Part shown: positions 52,524 to 64,000 of the stretch, piece by piece
Numbering within the stretch: position 1 is the stretch's first letter
Layout: each line of letters opens with the position of its first letter
Assembly: GCA_024403275.1 (NCBI GenBank)
Contig: JAKSSD010000002.1
Coordinates: 1 to 64,000 of the forward strand
Length of the DNA stretch: 64,000 nt
Reading direction: 5' to 3'
Source: Lachnospiraceae bacterium
Lineage (GTDB): Bacteria; Bacillota; Clostridia; Lachnospirales; Lachnospiraceae
The notes under the pieces: generated by a model
The model's input: only the letters and a program-made list of their open reading frames with translations
Databases searched by the model: none
Told to the model about the DNA's origin: nothing
Translations under genes and position numbers: made by a program

Positions 52524-53708
52524 CTATTCTGTAGCCGCTTCAGGCCATTTTGCATACAAAAGCTTAAGCAATATAGGTGTAAGAATGGACGATGTAATAA
52601 TTAGAAGGATTACTGAAGTGAAATATACTGGATCCAATAATCCAACATTCATACCCTTTTGAGCAACAATAAGAGCAACTTCTCCTCTAGTCATCATACC
52701 AACACCAACTTTAAGAGAATGCTTCATTGGAGTATTACATACCTTTGCCATAAGTCCGCAACCAATAATCTTTGTGAGTAACGCTACTGCAACAAATCCA
52801 AGTGAGAATAAAAGAATATCCCAATTAAGATTTCTTATATTAGTTTTTAAACCAATACTTGCAAAGAAAATAGGTCCAAACAATACATATGAGTTAATAT
52901 CCATTCGTCTGGCAATATATTCTGAATCATGCATATTACAAAGAATAATACCTGCTACATATGCACCTGTAATATCTGCAATTCCGAAAAATCTTTCAGC
53001 ACAATAAGCCATTACTAAACAAAGTGCAAGTCCAGCAATTGTAATTCTTCTTGAATGAGGATATTTTTGATCAACCTTTTGGAAAATTCTATAAGCAAAG
53101 AAACCACCAACAATAGCAATACACATAAATAGTACTGTGTTGCAAACAACGGTAATAGGTTTTGCCGCAGAATCATAAAATCCAATAACTACAGTAAGCA
53201 CAATCATACCTATGATATCATCAATGATTGCTGCATTAAGAATAGTAGTACCAATTTTCCCTTTTAGATAGCCCATTTCTCTAAGTGATTCTACTGTAAT
53301 ACTTACAGAAGTAGCTGTCATAATAGTTCCTATAAATAAGGCTCTAAAGAATTCTTCAGTTCCTATAGCGGAGAAGCCGTAGAATAACATATAAAGAAGT
53401 GTACCACCTGCAAGAGGAACAAATACACCAGCACATGCAATTGCTAATGCCTTAGGTCCTGTTTTAACTAAATCTTTAAGATTTGTTTCAAGTCCGGCAG
53501 AAAACATTAACAAAATAACACCAATTTCTGCCATTTGTAATAAGAAATCACTAGTTTGAACCCATCCTAAAAGACAAGGACCAATAACTAATCCCGCAAT
53601 AATTTCTCCAACAACCTGAGGAGCTTTACATTTTCTTGCTACAAGTCCAAATAATTTAGCAGCAATTATAATAATAGCTAAATCTTTAAATACACTATAA
53701 GCTTCCAT
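52524..53708 (-). CDS. CPA2-family cation:proton antiporter (Kef/NapA type)
   Basis: The 394-residue protein has 11-13 transmembrane helices and the ion-binding pair of aspartates in NAAIIDDIIG, typical of CPA2 antiporters exchanging Na+ or K+ for H+. It lacks the C-terminal TrkA-N nucleotide-binding domain found in Kef channels, so it is closer to the NapA/GerN type. It probably helps intracellular pH and sodium control. GGAGG is present upstream of the ATG, and it forms a single-gene unit bounded by a terminator. Confidence 0.88.
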   Translation of the reverse strand: MEAYSVFKDLAIIIIAAKLFGLVARKCKAPQVVGEIIAGLVIGPCLLGWVQTSDFLLQMAEIGVILLMFSAGLETNLKDLVKTGPKALAIACAGVFVPLAGGTLLYMLFYGFSAIGTEEFFRALFIGTIMTATSVSITVESLREMGYLKGKIGTTILNAAIIDDIIGMIVLTVVIGFYDSAAKPITVVCNTVLFMCIAIVGGFFAYRIFQKVDQKYPHSRRITIAGLALCLVMAYCAERFFGIADITGAYVAGIILCNMHDSEYIARRMDINSYVLFGPIFFASIGLKTNIRNLNWDILLFSLGFVAVALLTKIIGCGLMAKVCNTPMKHSLKVGVGMMTRGEVALIVAQKGMNVGLLDPVYFTSVILLIITSSILTPILLKLLYAKWPEAATE

Positions 53709-53831
53709 TATATTTATATGCCTCCAATGACATAATCTTCTAAATAATCGTTAACGTTTCATATATTGACACTTTTTTATATCTTTTTCAAGTATATAAT
53801 TTAAATATTTCATTTTTATAATATAAGAAGA

Positions 53832-53866
53832 CAAAAAAATCACCCGTCGCGAAGCGACGAGCGATT
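53832..53866 (-). terminator. Terminator after gyrA
   Basis: A 12-bp stem (two G-T pairs) around a CTTCG loop is followed on the minus strand by seven T residues. Confidence 0.85.
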
Positions 53867-53878
53867 TTCTAATAATTT

Positions 53879-56434
53879 TTATTCTTCATCTTCTTCAACA
53901 GGGAAGATTAATTTTTCATCTTCTACTTCCTCTGCTTCTGGAATATCTTCCATGGCGTCATCAATTTCATCATATTCAACGTTACCATCACTAATCTTTT
54001 CTCTTACCTTAGCAATTTTTGCAACCTTGTTTTTCTTTTCAAGATTAATTAATTTAACACCTGAAGTATTTCTTCCGATTACTGATACATCTTCCATAGG
54101 AATCATAATAATGATACCAGCTGATGTAATCATCATGATTTCATGATCATCATTTACAGCCTTAACTCCTACAACATAACCTGTCTTGTCAGTAATCTTA
54201 TAACATCTTACACCCTTACCACCACGTTTTTGTACATTGAATTCTGATAATGGTGTTCTCTTGCCCATACCTAATTCTGATACTATTAAGAGGGCTTCGC
54301 CCTGATGATCAAGCTGCATTCCTACTATTTCATCGTTATCTGCAAGGTTCATACCTCTAACACCCATTGCACCACGACCCATGCATCTTACATCAGTTTC
54401 CTTAAATGCTATACACATACCCTGTTTTGTAACAAGGTAAATAATTGTATCCTTATCTGTTGATTTAACTTCAATAAGTTCATCATCATCTTTAAGATTA
54501 ACAGCAATAAGTCCATTCTTTCTAATATTACTGAAATCTGTAATATGACATTTCTTAACTGTACCCTTACGAGTAACCATGAAGAGATTTCTTTCTTCTT
54601 CATATTCCTTAATTGGAATAATTGCAGAAATCTTTTCACCTGGATTAAGTTGTAAGAGATTAACAATTGCAACACCTCTTGATGTTCTTCCAGATTCAGG
54701 AATTTCATATGTCTTAAGTCTGTATACACGACCAAGATTAGTGAAGAACATAATATAATGATGTGTTGTAGTCATAAGTAAATCTTCAATATAATCATCT
54801 TCGATAGTGTTCATACCCTTAATTCCACGACCACCACGATGCTGTGACTTGAAGTTATCTACTGTCATTCTCTTAATATATCCAAGACTAGTCATGGCAA
54901 CTACTGTATTTTCATTAGGAATAAGATCCTCATTAGAAATATCATAGATGTCATATCCAATCTTTGTTCTTCTGTCATCTCCATATTTTTGAGATATAAG
55001 AAGAATTTCATCTTTAATTACACCAAGAAGTACATTCTCGTCAGCAAGAATTCCCTTCAAATATGCAATCCTTTCAACTAATTCTTTATGCTCATTCTCA
55101 ATCTTTTCTCTTTCCAAACCTGTAAGAGTTTTAAGACGCATATCAACGATAGCCTGAGCCTGAACATCTGAAAAACCAAATCTCTCTATTAATCTTTGTT
55201 TTGCAACCTGAGTATTTTCACTTGACCTGATAATGCTAATAATTTCATCAATATTATCAAGTGCAACAAGTAAACCTTGTAAAATATGATCTCTTTCTTC
55301 AGCTTTATTAAGATCATATTTTGTTCTTCTTGTAACTACTTCCTTCTGATGATCAAGATAATGCTCAAGCATCTGAAGAATATTAAGAACCTTTGGCTCA
55401 TTATTAACAAGTGCTAACATAATTACGCCAAATGTATCCTGTAACTGTGTATGCTTATAAAGATTATTAAGCATAATATTAGGATTAACATCTTTACGAA
55501 GTTCAATAACAATTCTCATACCTTCACGGTTTGTCTCATCACGTAAATCTGTAATACCATCAAGCTTTTTATCTTTAACAAGCTCAGCAATTTTCTCAAT
55601 TAATCTTGCTTTATTAACCATATATGGAAGCTCAGAAACAATAATTCTGTTCTTACCATTAGCAAGAGTTTCAATATCTGTAACCGCACGAACCTTGATT
55701 TTTCCACGACCAGTTCTGTATGCATCCTCAATACCCCTTGTACCAAGAATCATTGCACCAGTAGGGAAATCTGGTCCTTTAATAATATCAATTATTTCAT
55801 CTATTTCAGTTGCTCTGTTTTCTTCAACTTTATTATCAATAATTTTAACAACCGCATCTATTGTCTCACGAAGATTGTGAGGTGGAATATTAGTTGCCAT
55901 ACCTACAGCAATACCAGTCGTACCATTAACAAGAAGGTTTGGATAACGAGATGGGAGTACTGTTGGTTCTTTTTCTGTTTCATCGAAGTTTGGAACAAAA
56001 TCTACTGTATCTTTATAGATATCAGCTAAAAGTTCCATTGAAATCTTTGAAAGTCTTGCTTCTGTATATCGCATAGCAGCGGCGCCATCACCGTCTACAG
56101 AACCAAAATTTCCATGACCATCTACTAGAGGAGCTCTCATTGACCAGTCCTGTGCCATATTTACCAAAGCACCGTAAATAGAACTGTCACCATGTGGATG
56201 ATATTTACCCATTGTATCACCGACGATACGCGCGGATTTACGATGAGGCTTATCAGGACCATTATTAAGTTCAACCATTGAGTATAAAACTCTACGCTGA
56301 ACCGGTTTAAGACCATCTCTTACATCTGGAAGAGCACGAGCGGCAATAACACTCATCGCATAATCGATGTAACAGTCTTCCATGGTTTTCTTAAGGTCAA
56401 CTTCTTCTATTTTATCAAAAATTGTATCTTCCAT
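53879..56434 (-). CDS. gyrA: DNA gyrase subunit A
   Basis: The 851-residue subunit has the catalytic tyrosine Y123 in [10 protein letters not shown], the quinolone-pocket region [13 protein letters not shown] (79-91) and the C-terminal beta-pinwheel with the GyrA box [10 protein letters not shown] that wraps DNA. The tail is strongly acidic. The residue aligned with E. coli Asp87 is Gly88. With GyrB it introduces negative supercoils using ATP. It follows gyrB by 54 bases and ends the leftward origin cluster. Confidence 0.97.
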   Translation of the reverse strand: MEDTIFDKIEEVDLKKTMEDCYIDYAMSVIAARALPDVRDGLKPVQRRVLYSMVELNNGPDKPHRKSARIVGDTMGKYHPHGDSSIYGALVNMAQDWSMRAPLVDGHGNFGSVDGDGAAAMRYTEARLSKISMELLADIYKDTVDFVPNFDETEKEPTVLPSRYPNLLVNGTTGIAVGMATNIPPHNLRETIDAVVKIIDNKVEENRATEIDEIIDIIKGPDFPTGAMILGTRGIEDAYRTGRGKIKVRAVTDIETLANGKNRIIVSELPYMVNKARLIEKIAELVKDKKLDGITDLRDETNREGMRIVIELRKDVNPNIMLNNLYKHTQLQDTFGVIMLALVNNEPKVLNILQMLEHYLDHQKEVVTRRTKYDLNKAEERDHILQGLLVALDNIDEIISIIRSSENTQVAKQRLIERFGFSDVQAQAIVDMRLKTLTGLEREKIENEHKELVERIAYLKGILADENVLLGVIKDEILLISQKYGDDRRTKIGYDIYDISNEDLIPNENTVVAMTSLGYIKRMTVDNFKSQHRGGRGIKGMNTIEDDYIEDLLMTTTHHYIMFFTNLGRVYRLKTYEIPESGRTSRGVAIVNLLQLNPGEKISAIIPIKEYEEERNLFMVTRKGTVKKCHITDFSNIRKNGLIAVNLKDDDELIEVKSTDKDTIIYLVTKQGMCIAFKETDVRCMGRGAMGVRGMNLADNDEIVGMQLDHQGEALLIVSELGMGKRTPLSEFNVQKRGGKGVRCYKITDKTGYVVGVKAVNDDHEIMMITSAGIIIMIPMEDVSVIGRNTSGVKLINLEKKNKVAKIAKVREKISDGNVEYDEIDDAMEDIPEAEEVEDEKLIFPVEEDEE

Positions 56435-56488
56435 TTTCCCTCCATGTCAAAATACTTCTTTGACAGTTTATTTAGGTAATTATCTATA

Positions 56489-59519
<3,031 letters not shown>

Positions 59520-59529
59520 TTTTCACCTG

Positions 59530-59733
59530 TTATTTAATTGTTACTTCCTGGCCCTTATATTTAATAACATCACCTTTTACAATTTTTTTACCGCGCTGAA
59601 TTTCAACTTCACCATTTAATAATACTTTACCACTTTGAATTTCAAATTTAGCATCAGCTCCATTATCAACAAGGTTAGCAGCTTTTAATAATTGACCTAA
59701 TTTAATAAAATCATCTTTTAAATAAAAATCCAT
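59530..59733 (-). CDS. yaaA: S4-domain RNA-binding protein YaaA/RlbA
   Basis: The 67-residue protein consists of a single S4 RNA-binding domain (FIKLGQLLKAANLVDNGADAK, then VLLNGEVEIQRGKKI). In Firmicutes this gene lies between dnaN and recF, as it does here, and the protein is associated with ribosome assembly. Its size and position make the call safe. Confidence 0.9.
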   Translation of the reverse strand: MDFYLKDDFIKLGQLLKAANLVDNGADAKFEIQSGKVLLNGEVEIQRGKKIVKGDVIKYKGQEVTIK

Positions 59734-59748
59734 AATAACCTCTATTTA

Positions 59749-60858
59749 TTAACCTAATACAGGTAATACAACATAATTATAAATTTCTTCATTTCTGATG
59801 AAGCATGGGAATTTCTTACCAATCAAGTACATTGTAACTGTTTCTTCATCAATAGCTTTTAAAGCATCAATTAATAATTTAGGATTGAAATTAATTTCCA
59901 TATCTTCACCTTCTTTGAAGATTTCAATATTTTCATTAATGCTACCAATCTGTGAAATAACACTTACATTCATTTTATTATCACTAATAATCAATTTAAC
60001 AGATTTCTTTTCGCCTTCTTTTGCAATAAGTGTAGTTCTATCTAAACATTCATAAAGATTTTTCTTATTAATCTCAACTTTTGTTACATAATCATTGTAT
60101 TTTAAATTAGATGAATCAAAGAAGTTACCTTCAATTAATCTTATTACAATAATATTTTCATCAAATTCAAATACAACATTGTTTTCCATGAAATACATAT
60201 TAACAATTGATTCTGTATCATCATTAATAATTTTAATAAGTTCATTTAAACAAGTTCCTTTGATAATAACCTTCTGGTCAATATCATCATTGTTAATATC
60301 TATCTGTCTTATAGCAACACGACTCTGTTCAATAGCTTCAACTTTTAATTTACCATTTTTAAGAGTAAATAATTCACCTTCAAGTACTTTGTTAACTGAA
60401 ACAGGAGCAGTACAGAAAATTGTTCTTCTTATAATATCCTTTAAAGCATACTGGCTGATTTCAAGTTTATTATCTTTTTCAATTTCAGGAAGATCACTAA
60501 ATAAGTATCCATTTTTACCACTTATGTTAAATTTGATATTATTGCTTTCAATAAGAACCTGAATAGAATCTTCATCAACATTTTCATTGTAATAAAGAGT
60601 AATATAACCATCAGGAATCTTTCTAATAATGTCAGTAATTAATCTTGCATCAATTCCAACCATTCCTTCTTCTTCAATATCACCATCAACAATACTTTGA
60701 ATAGCCATATCTTCATTGTTAGCAAGTAATCTAATATAACCTCTGGTTGCATCAATTAAAATACATCCACTAGTATTTAAAGTTGGTTTATTTGAAATAG
60801 CTTTACCAACAATTGATAAAGATTTTAAAAGTGATTCCTTTTCGATTGAAAGCTTCAT
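59749..60858 (-). CDS. dnaN: DNA polymerase III sliding clamp (beta subunit)
   Basis: The 369-residue clamp has three repeated processivity-fold domains and begins MKLSIEKESLLKSLSIVGKAISNK, as clamps from other Firmicutes do. It forms a dimeric ring that tethers the replicative polymerase. A DnaA-box-like TTATCAACA (minus strand, 60924-60932) lies in the 123-base spacer to dnaA, so transcription may be influenced by DnaA. Confidence 0.97.
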   Translation of the reverse strand: MKLSIEKESLLKSLSIVGKAISNKPTLNTSGCILIDATRGYIRLLANNEDMAIQSIVDGDIEEEGMVGIDARLITDIIRKIPDGYITLYYNENVDEDSIQVLIESNNIKFNISGKNGYLFSDLPEIEKDNKLEISQYALKDIIRRTIFCTAPVSVNKVLEGELFTLKNGKLKVEAIEQSRVAIRQIDINNDDIDQKVIIKGTCLNELIKIINDDTESIVNMYFMENNVVFEFDENIIVIRLIEGNFFDSSNLKYNDYVTKVEINKKNLYECLDRTTLIAKEGEKKSVKLIISDNKMNVSVISQIGSINENIEIFKEGEDMEINFNPKLLIDALKAIDEETVTMYLIGKKFPCFIRNEEIYNYVVLPVLG

Positions 60859-60923
60859 TTTGCAGTTCTCCTAAAATAAATATTATATAAATTTATTAAT
60901 AATAGTAATAGTACCTGTTGAAA

Positions 60924-60932
60924 TGTTGATAA
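60924..60932 (-). other. DnaA-box-like site in the dnaA-dnaN spacer
   Basis: TTATCAACA (minus strand) differs from the TTATCCACA consensus at one position and lies in an A/T-rich spacer, a place where bipartite Gram-positive origins can carry DnaA boxes. Confidence 0.55.
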
Positions 60933-60981
60933 CTATATAATTATACCAAAAATACAGGATTTTTTAAATGGATAAAAATGT

Positions 60982-62343
60982 TTATAGAGATGTAATTATT
61001 TTGATAAGTGAGTCAATATTTTTCTCAAATGTTGGATCACTATCAATACTTTCTTTAACCTTGTTAATATTATGTATTACAGTCGCATGATCTCTGTTCA
61101 TTTTTTTACCAATATTAGTTTTAGTATCTTCAGTTAATTTTTCACATAAATACATTGCAACCTGTCTTGCAGTAGCAATTTCTTTATTTTTCTTGTTAGA
61201 TTTAATATCATTAACTGAAACATTATAATGATTAGAAACTTCTTCTATAATAATATCAAAGTTGATAACTTTGGTTTTATTAGGATTAATAATATCTTTA
61301 AGGCTGTTTTTAGCCATTTCTAAAGTAATATCATCTGAAGAAATTCTTGATAAAGCTATTAATTTATTATAAGCTCCTTCAAGTTCTCTTATATTAGAGC
61401 TGATATTATCAGTAATATAAGTAAGAATTTCATCATTTATTTTATTTCCATGTTTATTATTTAACTGAATAAGAATAGCTTTTCTTGTTTCATAGTTAGG
61501 TGGCTGGATGTCAACTGGTAATCCCATCTGGAAACGAGATGTATATCTTTCATCAAATATTTCCATATTTTTAGGATTTTTATCTGAAGAAATAATAATA
61601 GCTTTTCCATTTTCATATAATGAATTAAAAGTATGGAAAAATTCTTCCTGAGTTGCATCTTTTCCTATAATAAATTGAATATCATCTATAAGAAGCACAT
61701 CAACATTTCTATATTTATTATGAAGTGCTGACATATAATCAGTATTATCTCTTTTACCGCTTCTAATTGATTTTACAACTTCATTTGTAAAAGTTTCACT
61801 ATTGGTATAAAGAATCTTTAAATCAGGATTATGTTCATTAATATAGTTGCCTATAGCATGCATAAGATGTGTTTTACCAAGTCCTGATCCACCATAAATA
61901 TATAATGGGTTAAAAGCTATATTGTCAGTTCCGGCAGTTTCCGCAACAGCAAGACATGCACTAACAACCATTGAATTATTACCTGTAACGAAATTATCAA
62001 AAGTATATTTTTTAATTAAACTAGTGTTATTATCGTTTATTTGAGTGTTAGTATTGTTGATAAACTGCTGTTCTTGAGGTTTAACTTCATCAACTATGAA
62101 ATTAACATCATAATCAGAATCGAGTGTTTCTGAAATAACAATAGTAAATATATCTTTGTATTTTTCAGTGATAAGCTCTAATATTTTAGATTTATTATTA
62201 GGTAACATTATTGTGACAGTATCATCTGTTTCACTATAATATTCCATTGGATCAATCCAGGTTTTAACCGCAATAGGAGATATATTATATTCTTTAATTA
62301 CTACGTCTTTTATTAAATTCCATTTTTCTTCAACTGGTTTCAT
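60982..62343 (-). CDS. dnaA: Chromosomal replication initiator DnaA
   Basis: The 453-residue AAA+ initiator has the N-terminal DnaB-interaction domain (1-80), a short Asn/Gln-rich linker (90-110), Walker A GGSGLGKT (151-158), Walker B VLLIDDIQFI and a C-terminal helix-turn-helix with the DnaA signature NRDHATVIHNINKV. It binds DnaA boxes and melts the origin. AAGGAGG precedes the ATG. It reads away from the origin region at 62344-62787. Confidence 0.97.
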   Translation of the reverse strand: MKPVEEKWNLIKDVVIKEYNISPIAVKTWIDPMEYYSETDDTVTIMLPNNKSKILELITEKYKDIFTIVISETLDSDYDVNFIVDEVKPQEQQFINNTNTQINDNNTSLIKKYTFDNFVTGNNSMVVSACLAVAETAGTDNIAFNPLYIYGGSGLGKTHLMHAIGNYINEHNPDLKILYTNSETFTNEVVKSIRSGKRDNTDYMSALHNKYRNVDVLLIDDIQFIIGKDATQEEFFHTFNSLYENGKAIIISSDKNPKNMEIFDERYTSRFQMGLPVDIQPPNYETRKAILIQLNNKHGNKINDEILTYITDNISSNIRELEGAYNKLIALSRISSDDITLEMAKNSLKDIINPNKTKVINFDIIIEEVSNHYNVSVNDIKSNKKNKEIATARQVAMYLCEKLTEDTKTNIGKKMNRDHATVIHNINKVKESIDSDPTFEKNIDSLIKIITSL

Positions 62344-62366
62344 AATAAGCCTCCTTCGCTAAATAT

Positions 62367-62395
62367 ATTATAAATAATTAATATAATAAAATCAA
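62367..62395 (-). promoter_or_regulatory. dnaA promoter
   Basis: The minus strand has TTGATT (62390-62395), a 17-base spacer and TATAAT (62367-62372), 24 bases upstream of the dnaA ATG. Confidence 0.75.
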
Positions 62396-62719
62396 ATTTA
62401 TAGGAGAGAAAATAATAATATTTAAAGTATTGAATTTATGTTAACTTTTTGTATATTTATGTAATATTGATGTTAAATATGTAGATAACTTAATTAACTC
62501 CATAAAATTCGGTAAATACTTGATTGTGAAAAAAATAATTAATAAAAAAATAAGTTATCAACATTTTATTAACAAGTTGTTGATAATTTTATGTAAATTA
62601 ATTATTTAAACCTTTAGTAAAAAATAATTCAATATATAGATTTTTTTATATTAAAATTTCTATATGTTGTTAAAAAATAAAAATATTAAAATTGTTAGAA
62701 AATAAGGGAAAAAATTAAC

Positions 62720-62748
62720 TTGACTGGATTAGTTTCTTCTTATATAAT
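62720..62748 (+). promoter_or_regulatory. rpmH promoter
   Basis: The plus strand has TTGACT (62720-62725), a 17-base spacer and TATAAT (62743-62748), close to consensus and 39 bases upstream of the rpmH ATG. Confidence 0.85.
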
Positions 62749-62787
62749 TTATGTGTTTTCGACGTATAAGAAATGGAGGTGAATTTT

Positions 62788-62922
62788 ATGAAAATGACAT
62801 TTCAGCCTAAGAAGAGACAGAGATCTCAGGTTCATGGTTTCAGAGCAAGAATGAGTACTCCTGGCGGAAGAAAAGTTTTAGCAGCTAGAAGAGCTAAAGG
62901 TAGAAAATCTTTAACAGCATAA
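62788..62922 (+). CDS. rpmH: 50S ribosomal protein L34
   Basis: The 44-residue highly basic protein begins [19 protein letters not shown] and ends GRKSLTA, matching L34 over its entire length. GGAGGTG precedes the ATG. It is the first gene of the conserved rpmH-rnpA-yidD-yidC cluster reading rightward from the origin. Confidence 0.97.
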   Translation: MKMTFQPKKRQRSQVHGFRARMSTPGGRKVLAARRAKGRKSLTA

Positions 62923-62936
62923 GTTAAAAATAAATT

Positions 62937-62961
62937 GGCCGCAGCTTTGTGGCCTTTTTTT
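62937..62961 (+). terminator. Terminator-like hairpin between rpmH and rnpA
   Basis: GGCCGCA pairs with TGTGGCC around GCTT, followed by seven T residues. The rnpA ATG is 20 bases downstream, so read-through is needed for rnpA unless another promoter exists; it would set L34 above RNase P protein. Confidence 0.85.
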
Positions 62962-62981
62962 ACTTTTATTTGGTAGTAAAT

Positions 62982-63329
62982 ATGGTATTTACAGATTCTT
63001 TAAAAAAAAATGATGATTTTCAAAATGTTTATAAATCCGGTAAATCATATGGTAATAAATATTTAGTAATATATACGTTGAAAAATGATACGGATAGAAA
63101 CAGACTTGGAATATCAGTTAGTAAAAAAGTAGGCAATAGTATTGTCAGACACAGAGTCAAAAGACTTATTAAAGAAAGTTACAGACTACATGAAAATATG
63201 TTTAATAGTGGTTTAGACATTGTAGTCATAGCACGCAAAGAATCTAACGCTTGCGATTATGCAAGTATTGAGAGTGCATTATTACATTTAATGAAGTTAA
63301 ACAAAACTTTATTGAAACAGACGGTATAG
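62982..63329 (+). CDS. rnpA: RNase P protein component
   Basis: The 115-residue basic protein contains [20 protein letters not shown] and [10 protein letters not shown], the conserved RNR-type RNA-binding signature. It supports the catalytic RNA in cleaving tRNA 5' leaders. The ATG at 62982 is chosen over a GTG at 62949, which lies in the terminator hairpin. It ends with TAG, and the next gene continues in the same frame after two sense codons. Confidence 0.95.
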   Translation: MVFTDSLKKNDDFQNVYKSGKSYGNKYLVIYTLKNDTDRNRLGISVSKKVGNSIVRHRVKRLIKESYRLHENMFNSGLDIVVIARKESNACDYASIESALLHLMKLNKTLLKQTV

Positions 63330-63335
63330 ATAAAA

Positions 63336-63545
63336 TTGAAACATGTATTAATTTTCTTAATTAGAATATATCAAATATATTTATCACCTTTAAAAACAAC
63401 ACGCTGCCCTTATACTCCAACGTGCAGCCAGTATGGACTGGAAGCTATTCAAAAATATGGAGCAATTAAAGGCAGTTTTTTGGCTGCTTGGAGAATTTTA
63501 AGATGTAATCCATTTTCTAAAGGTGGTTATGATCCTGTACCGTAA
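63336..63545 (+). CDS. yidD: Membrane protein insertion efficiency factor YidD
   Basis: The 69-residue protein has an amphipathic N-terminal helix ([15 protein letters not shown]), the conserved [15 protein letters not shown] motif and the GGYDPVP end. It assists YidC-dependent membrane insertion. The start is a TTG at 63336, because no ATG or GTG is available in frame between it and the rnpA stop, and the encoded N-terminus matches the family. It lacks a strong ribosome binding site and may depend on coupling to rnpA. Confidence 0.92.
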   Translation: MKHVLIFLIRIYQIYLSPLKTTRCPYTPTCSQYGLEAIQKYGAIKGSFLAAWRILRCNPFSKGGYDPVP

Positions 63546-63561
63546 TTAAGGAGGCTTTAAA

Positions 63562-64000
63562 TTGTACGAGTTATTATTAACTAAGAATTCAACTTTCATT
63601 ATTGGCCAGGTTGCATGGGTACTTGGTAAATTAATGGAAGCTATATTTTTTGTATTAGATAAAATTGCATCATTATGGGGTGGAACTGCTAACCTTGGTG
63701 TAGCAATTATTATCTTTACAGTAATCATTTATTTATTAATGTTACCATTAACAATTAAGCAGCAGAAGTTTTCAAAATTATCTGCAATTATGAATCCAGA
63801 AATTCAGGCTATTCAGGCTAAGTATAAGAATAATAAGACACCTGAAGCTATGGATGCTATGAATAAGGAAACATCAGCTGTTTATGCTAAGTATGGTGTA
63901 TCACCAACAGGTAGCTGTTTACAGTTATTAATTCAGATGCCTATTTTATTTGCACTTTATCGTGTTATTTATGCAATTCCTGCATATGTACCAATGGTAA
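63562..64000 (+). CDS. yidC: Membrane insertase YidC/Oxa1, N-terminal part (runs off the window)
   Basis: About 146 residues are visible. The start is TTG at 63562, preceded by AAGGAGG. The product has a hydrophobic N-terminal region, then the insertase core with LGVAIIIFTVIIYLLMLP, TIKQQKFSKLSAIMNPEIQ and KYGVSPTGSCLQLLIQMPI, which are hallmark YidC segments. It lacks the large periplasmic domain of Gram-negative YidC. It inserts membrane proteins such as ATP synthase subunit c. The gene continues beyond the window edge. Confidence 0.95.
   Translation, partial: MYELLLTKNSTFIIGQVAWVLGKLMEAIFFVLDKIASLWGGTANLGVAIIIFTVIIYLLMLPLTIKQQKFSKLSAIMNPEIQAIQAKYKNNKTPEAMDAMNKETSAVYAKYGVSPTGSCLQLLIQMPILFALYRVIYAIPAYVPMV

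Larger units (their letters stand above)
62344..62787. other. Replication origin region (oriC) between dnaA and rpmH
   Basis: This 444-base very A/T-rich spacer separates divergent dnaA and rpmH. DnaA-box-like sites are TTATCTACA (minus, 62480-62488), TTATCAACA (plus, 62555-62563), TTATTAACA (plus, 62566-62574) and TTATCAACA (minus, 62578-62586); three lie within 32 bases. Stretches at 62521-62550 and 62600-62700 are nearly pure A/T and could be unwinding elements. None matches TTATCCACA exactly, and the site has not been shown to be the only origin. Confidence 0.85.

Noticed and set aside
62949..62981. Earlier GTG start for rnpA
   Set aside because: The added 11 residues would be encoded by the terminator hairpin and its T tract; the ATG at 62982 gives the normal N-terminus.
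63546..63728. Minus-strand 60-codon frame at the right edge
   Set aside because: It is antisense to the clear N-terminus of yidC, which starts at a TTG.

Overview
The window is chromosomal DNA from the replication-origin side of a low-GC, anaerobic Firmicute. The origin gene order (gyrA-gyrB-recF-S4 protein-dnaN-dnaA, then rpmH-rnpA-yidD-yidC), a large Gram-positive SRP RNA, LplB/YtcP-type sugar transporters with a YesMN two-component pair, intracellular GH43 enzymes and a 2-hydroxyacyl-CoA-dehydratase-type activase together suggest a plant-polysaccharide-degrading Lachnospiraceae (Butyrivibrio, Pseudobutyrivibrio or Roseburia relatives). The genus is an inference from gene content. I see no tRNA, rRNA operon, insertion sequence, prophage or CRISPR array.

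Layout. 1-8.6 kb: the start of a GNAT acetyltransferase running off the left edge, then a leftward housekeeping run (rlmD, YhaM-type nuclease, an orphan response regulator, mutS2, a small conserved protein, an MTA/SAH deaminase-type amidohydrolase, a BaiN-type flavoprotein). 8.6-9.0 kb: a gene-free stretch bounded by two terminators that looks like a structured small-RNA gene. 9-14 kb: an acyl-CoA dehydratase activase split over two abutting genes, and a patatin. 14.3-16.1 kb: a rightward two-component system, then a MATE exporter and a YesL-like membrane protein.

19.2-35.4 kb is a pentose/xylan-oligosaccharide locus: a lipoprotein and two permeases for uptake, a YesMN-type sensor/regulator pair, a leftward catabolic operon (DUF4867 protein, xylulokinase, two-subunit transketolase, FucI/AraA-type isomerase) and, divergently, a 968-residue intracellular esterase-GH43-CBM fusion. 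Oligosaccharides would be imported, de-esterified and cleaved in the cytoplasm, and the pentoses isomerised, phosphorylated and sent to the transketolase reactions. A second GH43 gene lies at 43.8-45.4 kb.

35.4-43.7 kb: a laccase-domain protein, the SRP RNA gene with a consensus promoter, a PEGA lipoprotein, the CCA-adding enzyme, a transglutaminase-like membrane protein, a HAD hydrolase and an ABC-2 exporter. 45.5-49.9 kb: a T-box-controlled pair, a LeuA-like protein that has lost its catalytic metal ligands and an 843-residue fusion of a xylose-isomerase-like TIM barrel to an acyl-CoA synthetase. This is the most unusual unit in the window. 49.9-53.7 kb: miaA, a CrtI-like oxidoreductase and a cation/proton antiporter. 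53.9-64 kb: the origin region.

Nearly all genes left of the origin point left, away from oriC and with the replication fork. The exceptions are the 14.3 kb two-component pair, the esterase-GH43 gene and the HAD gene.
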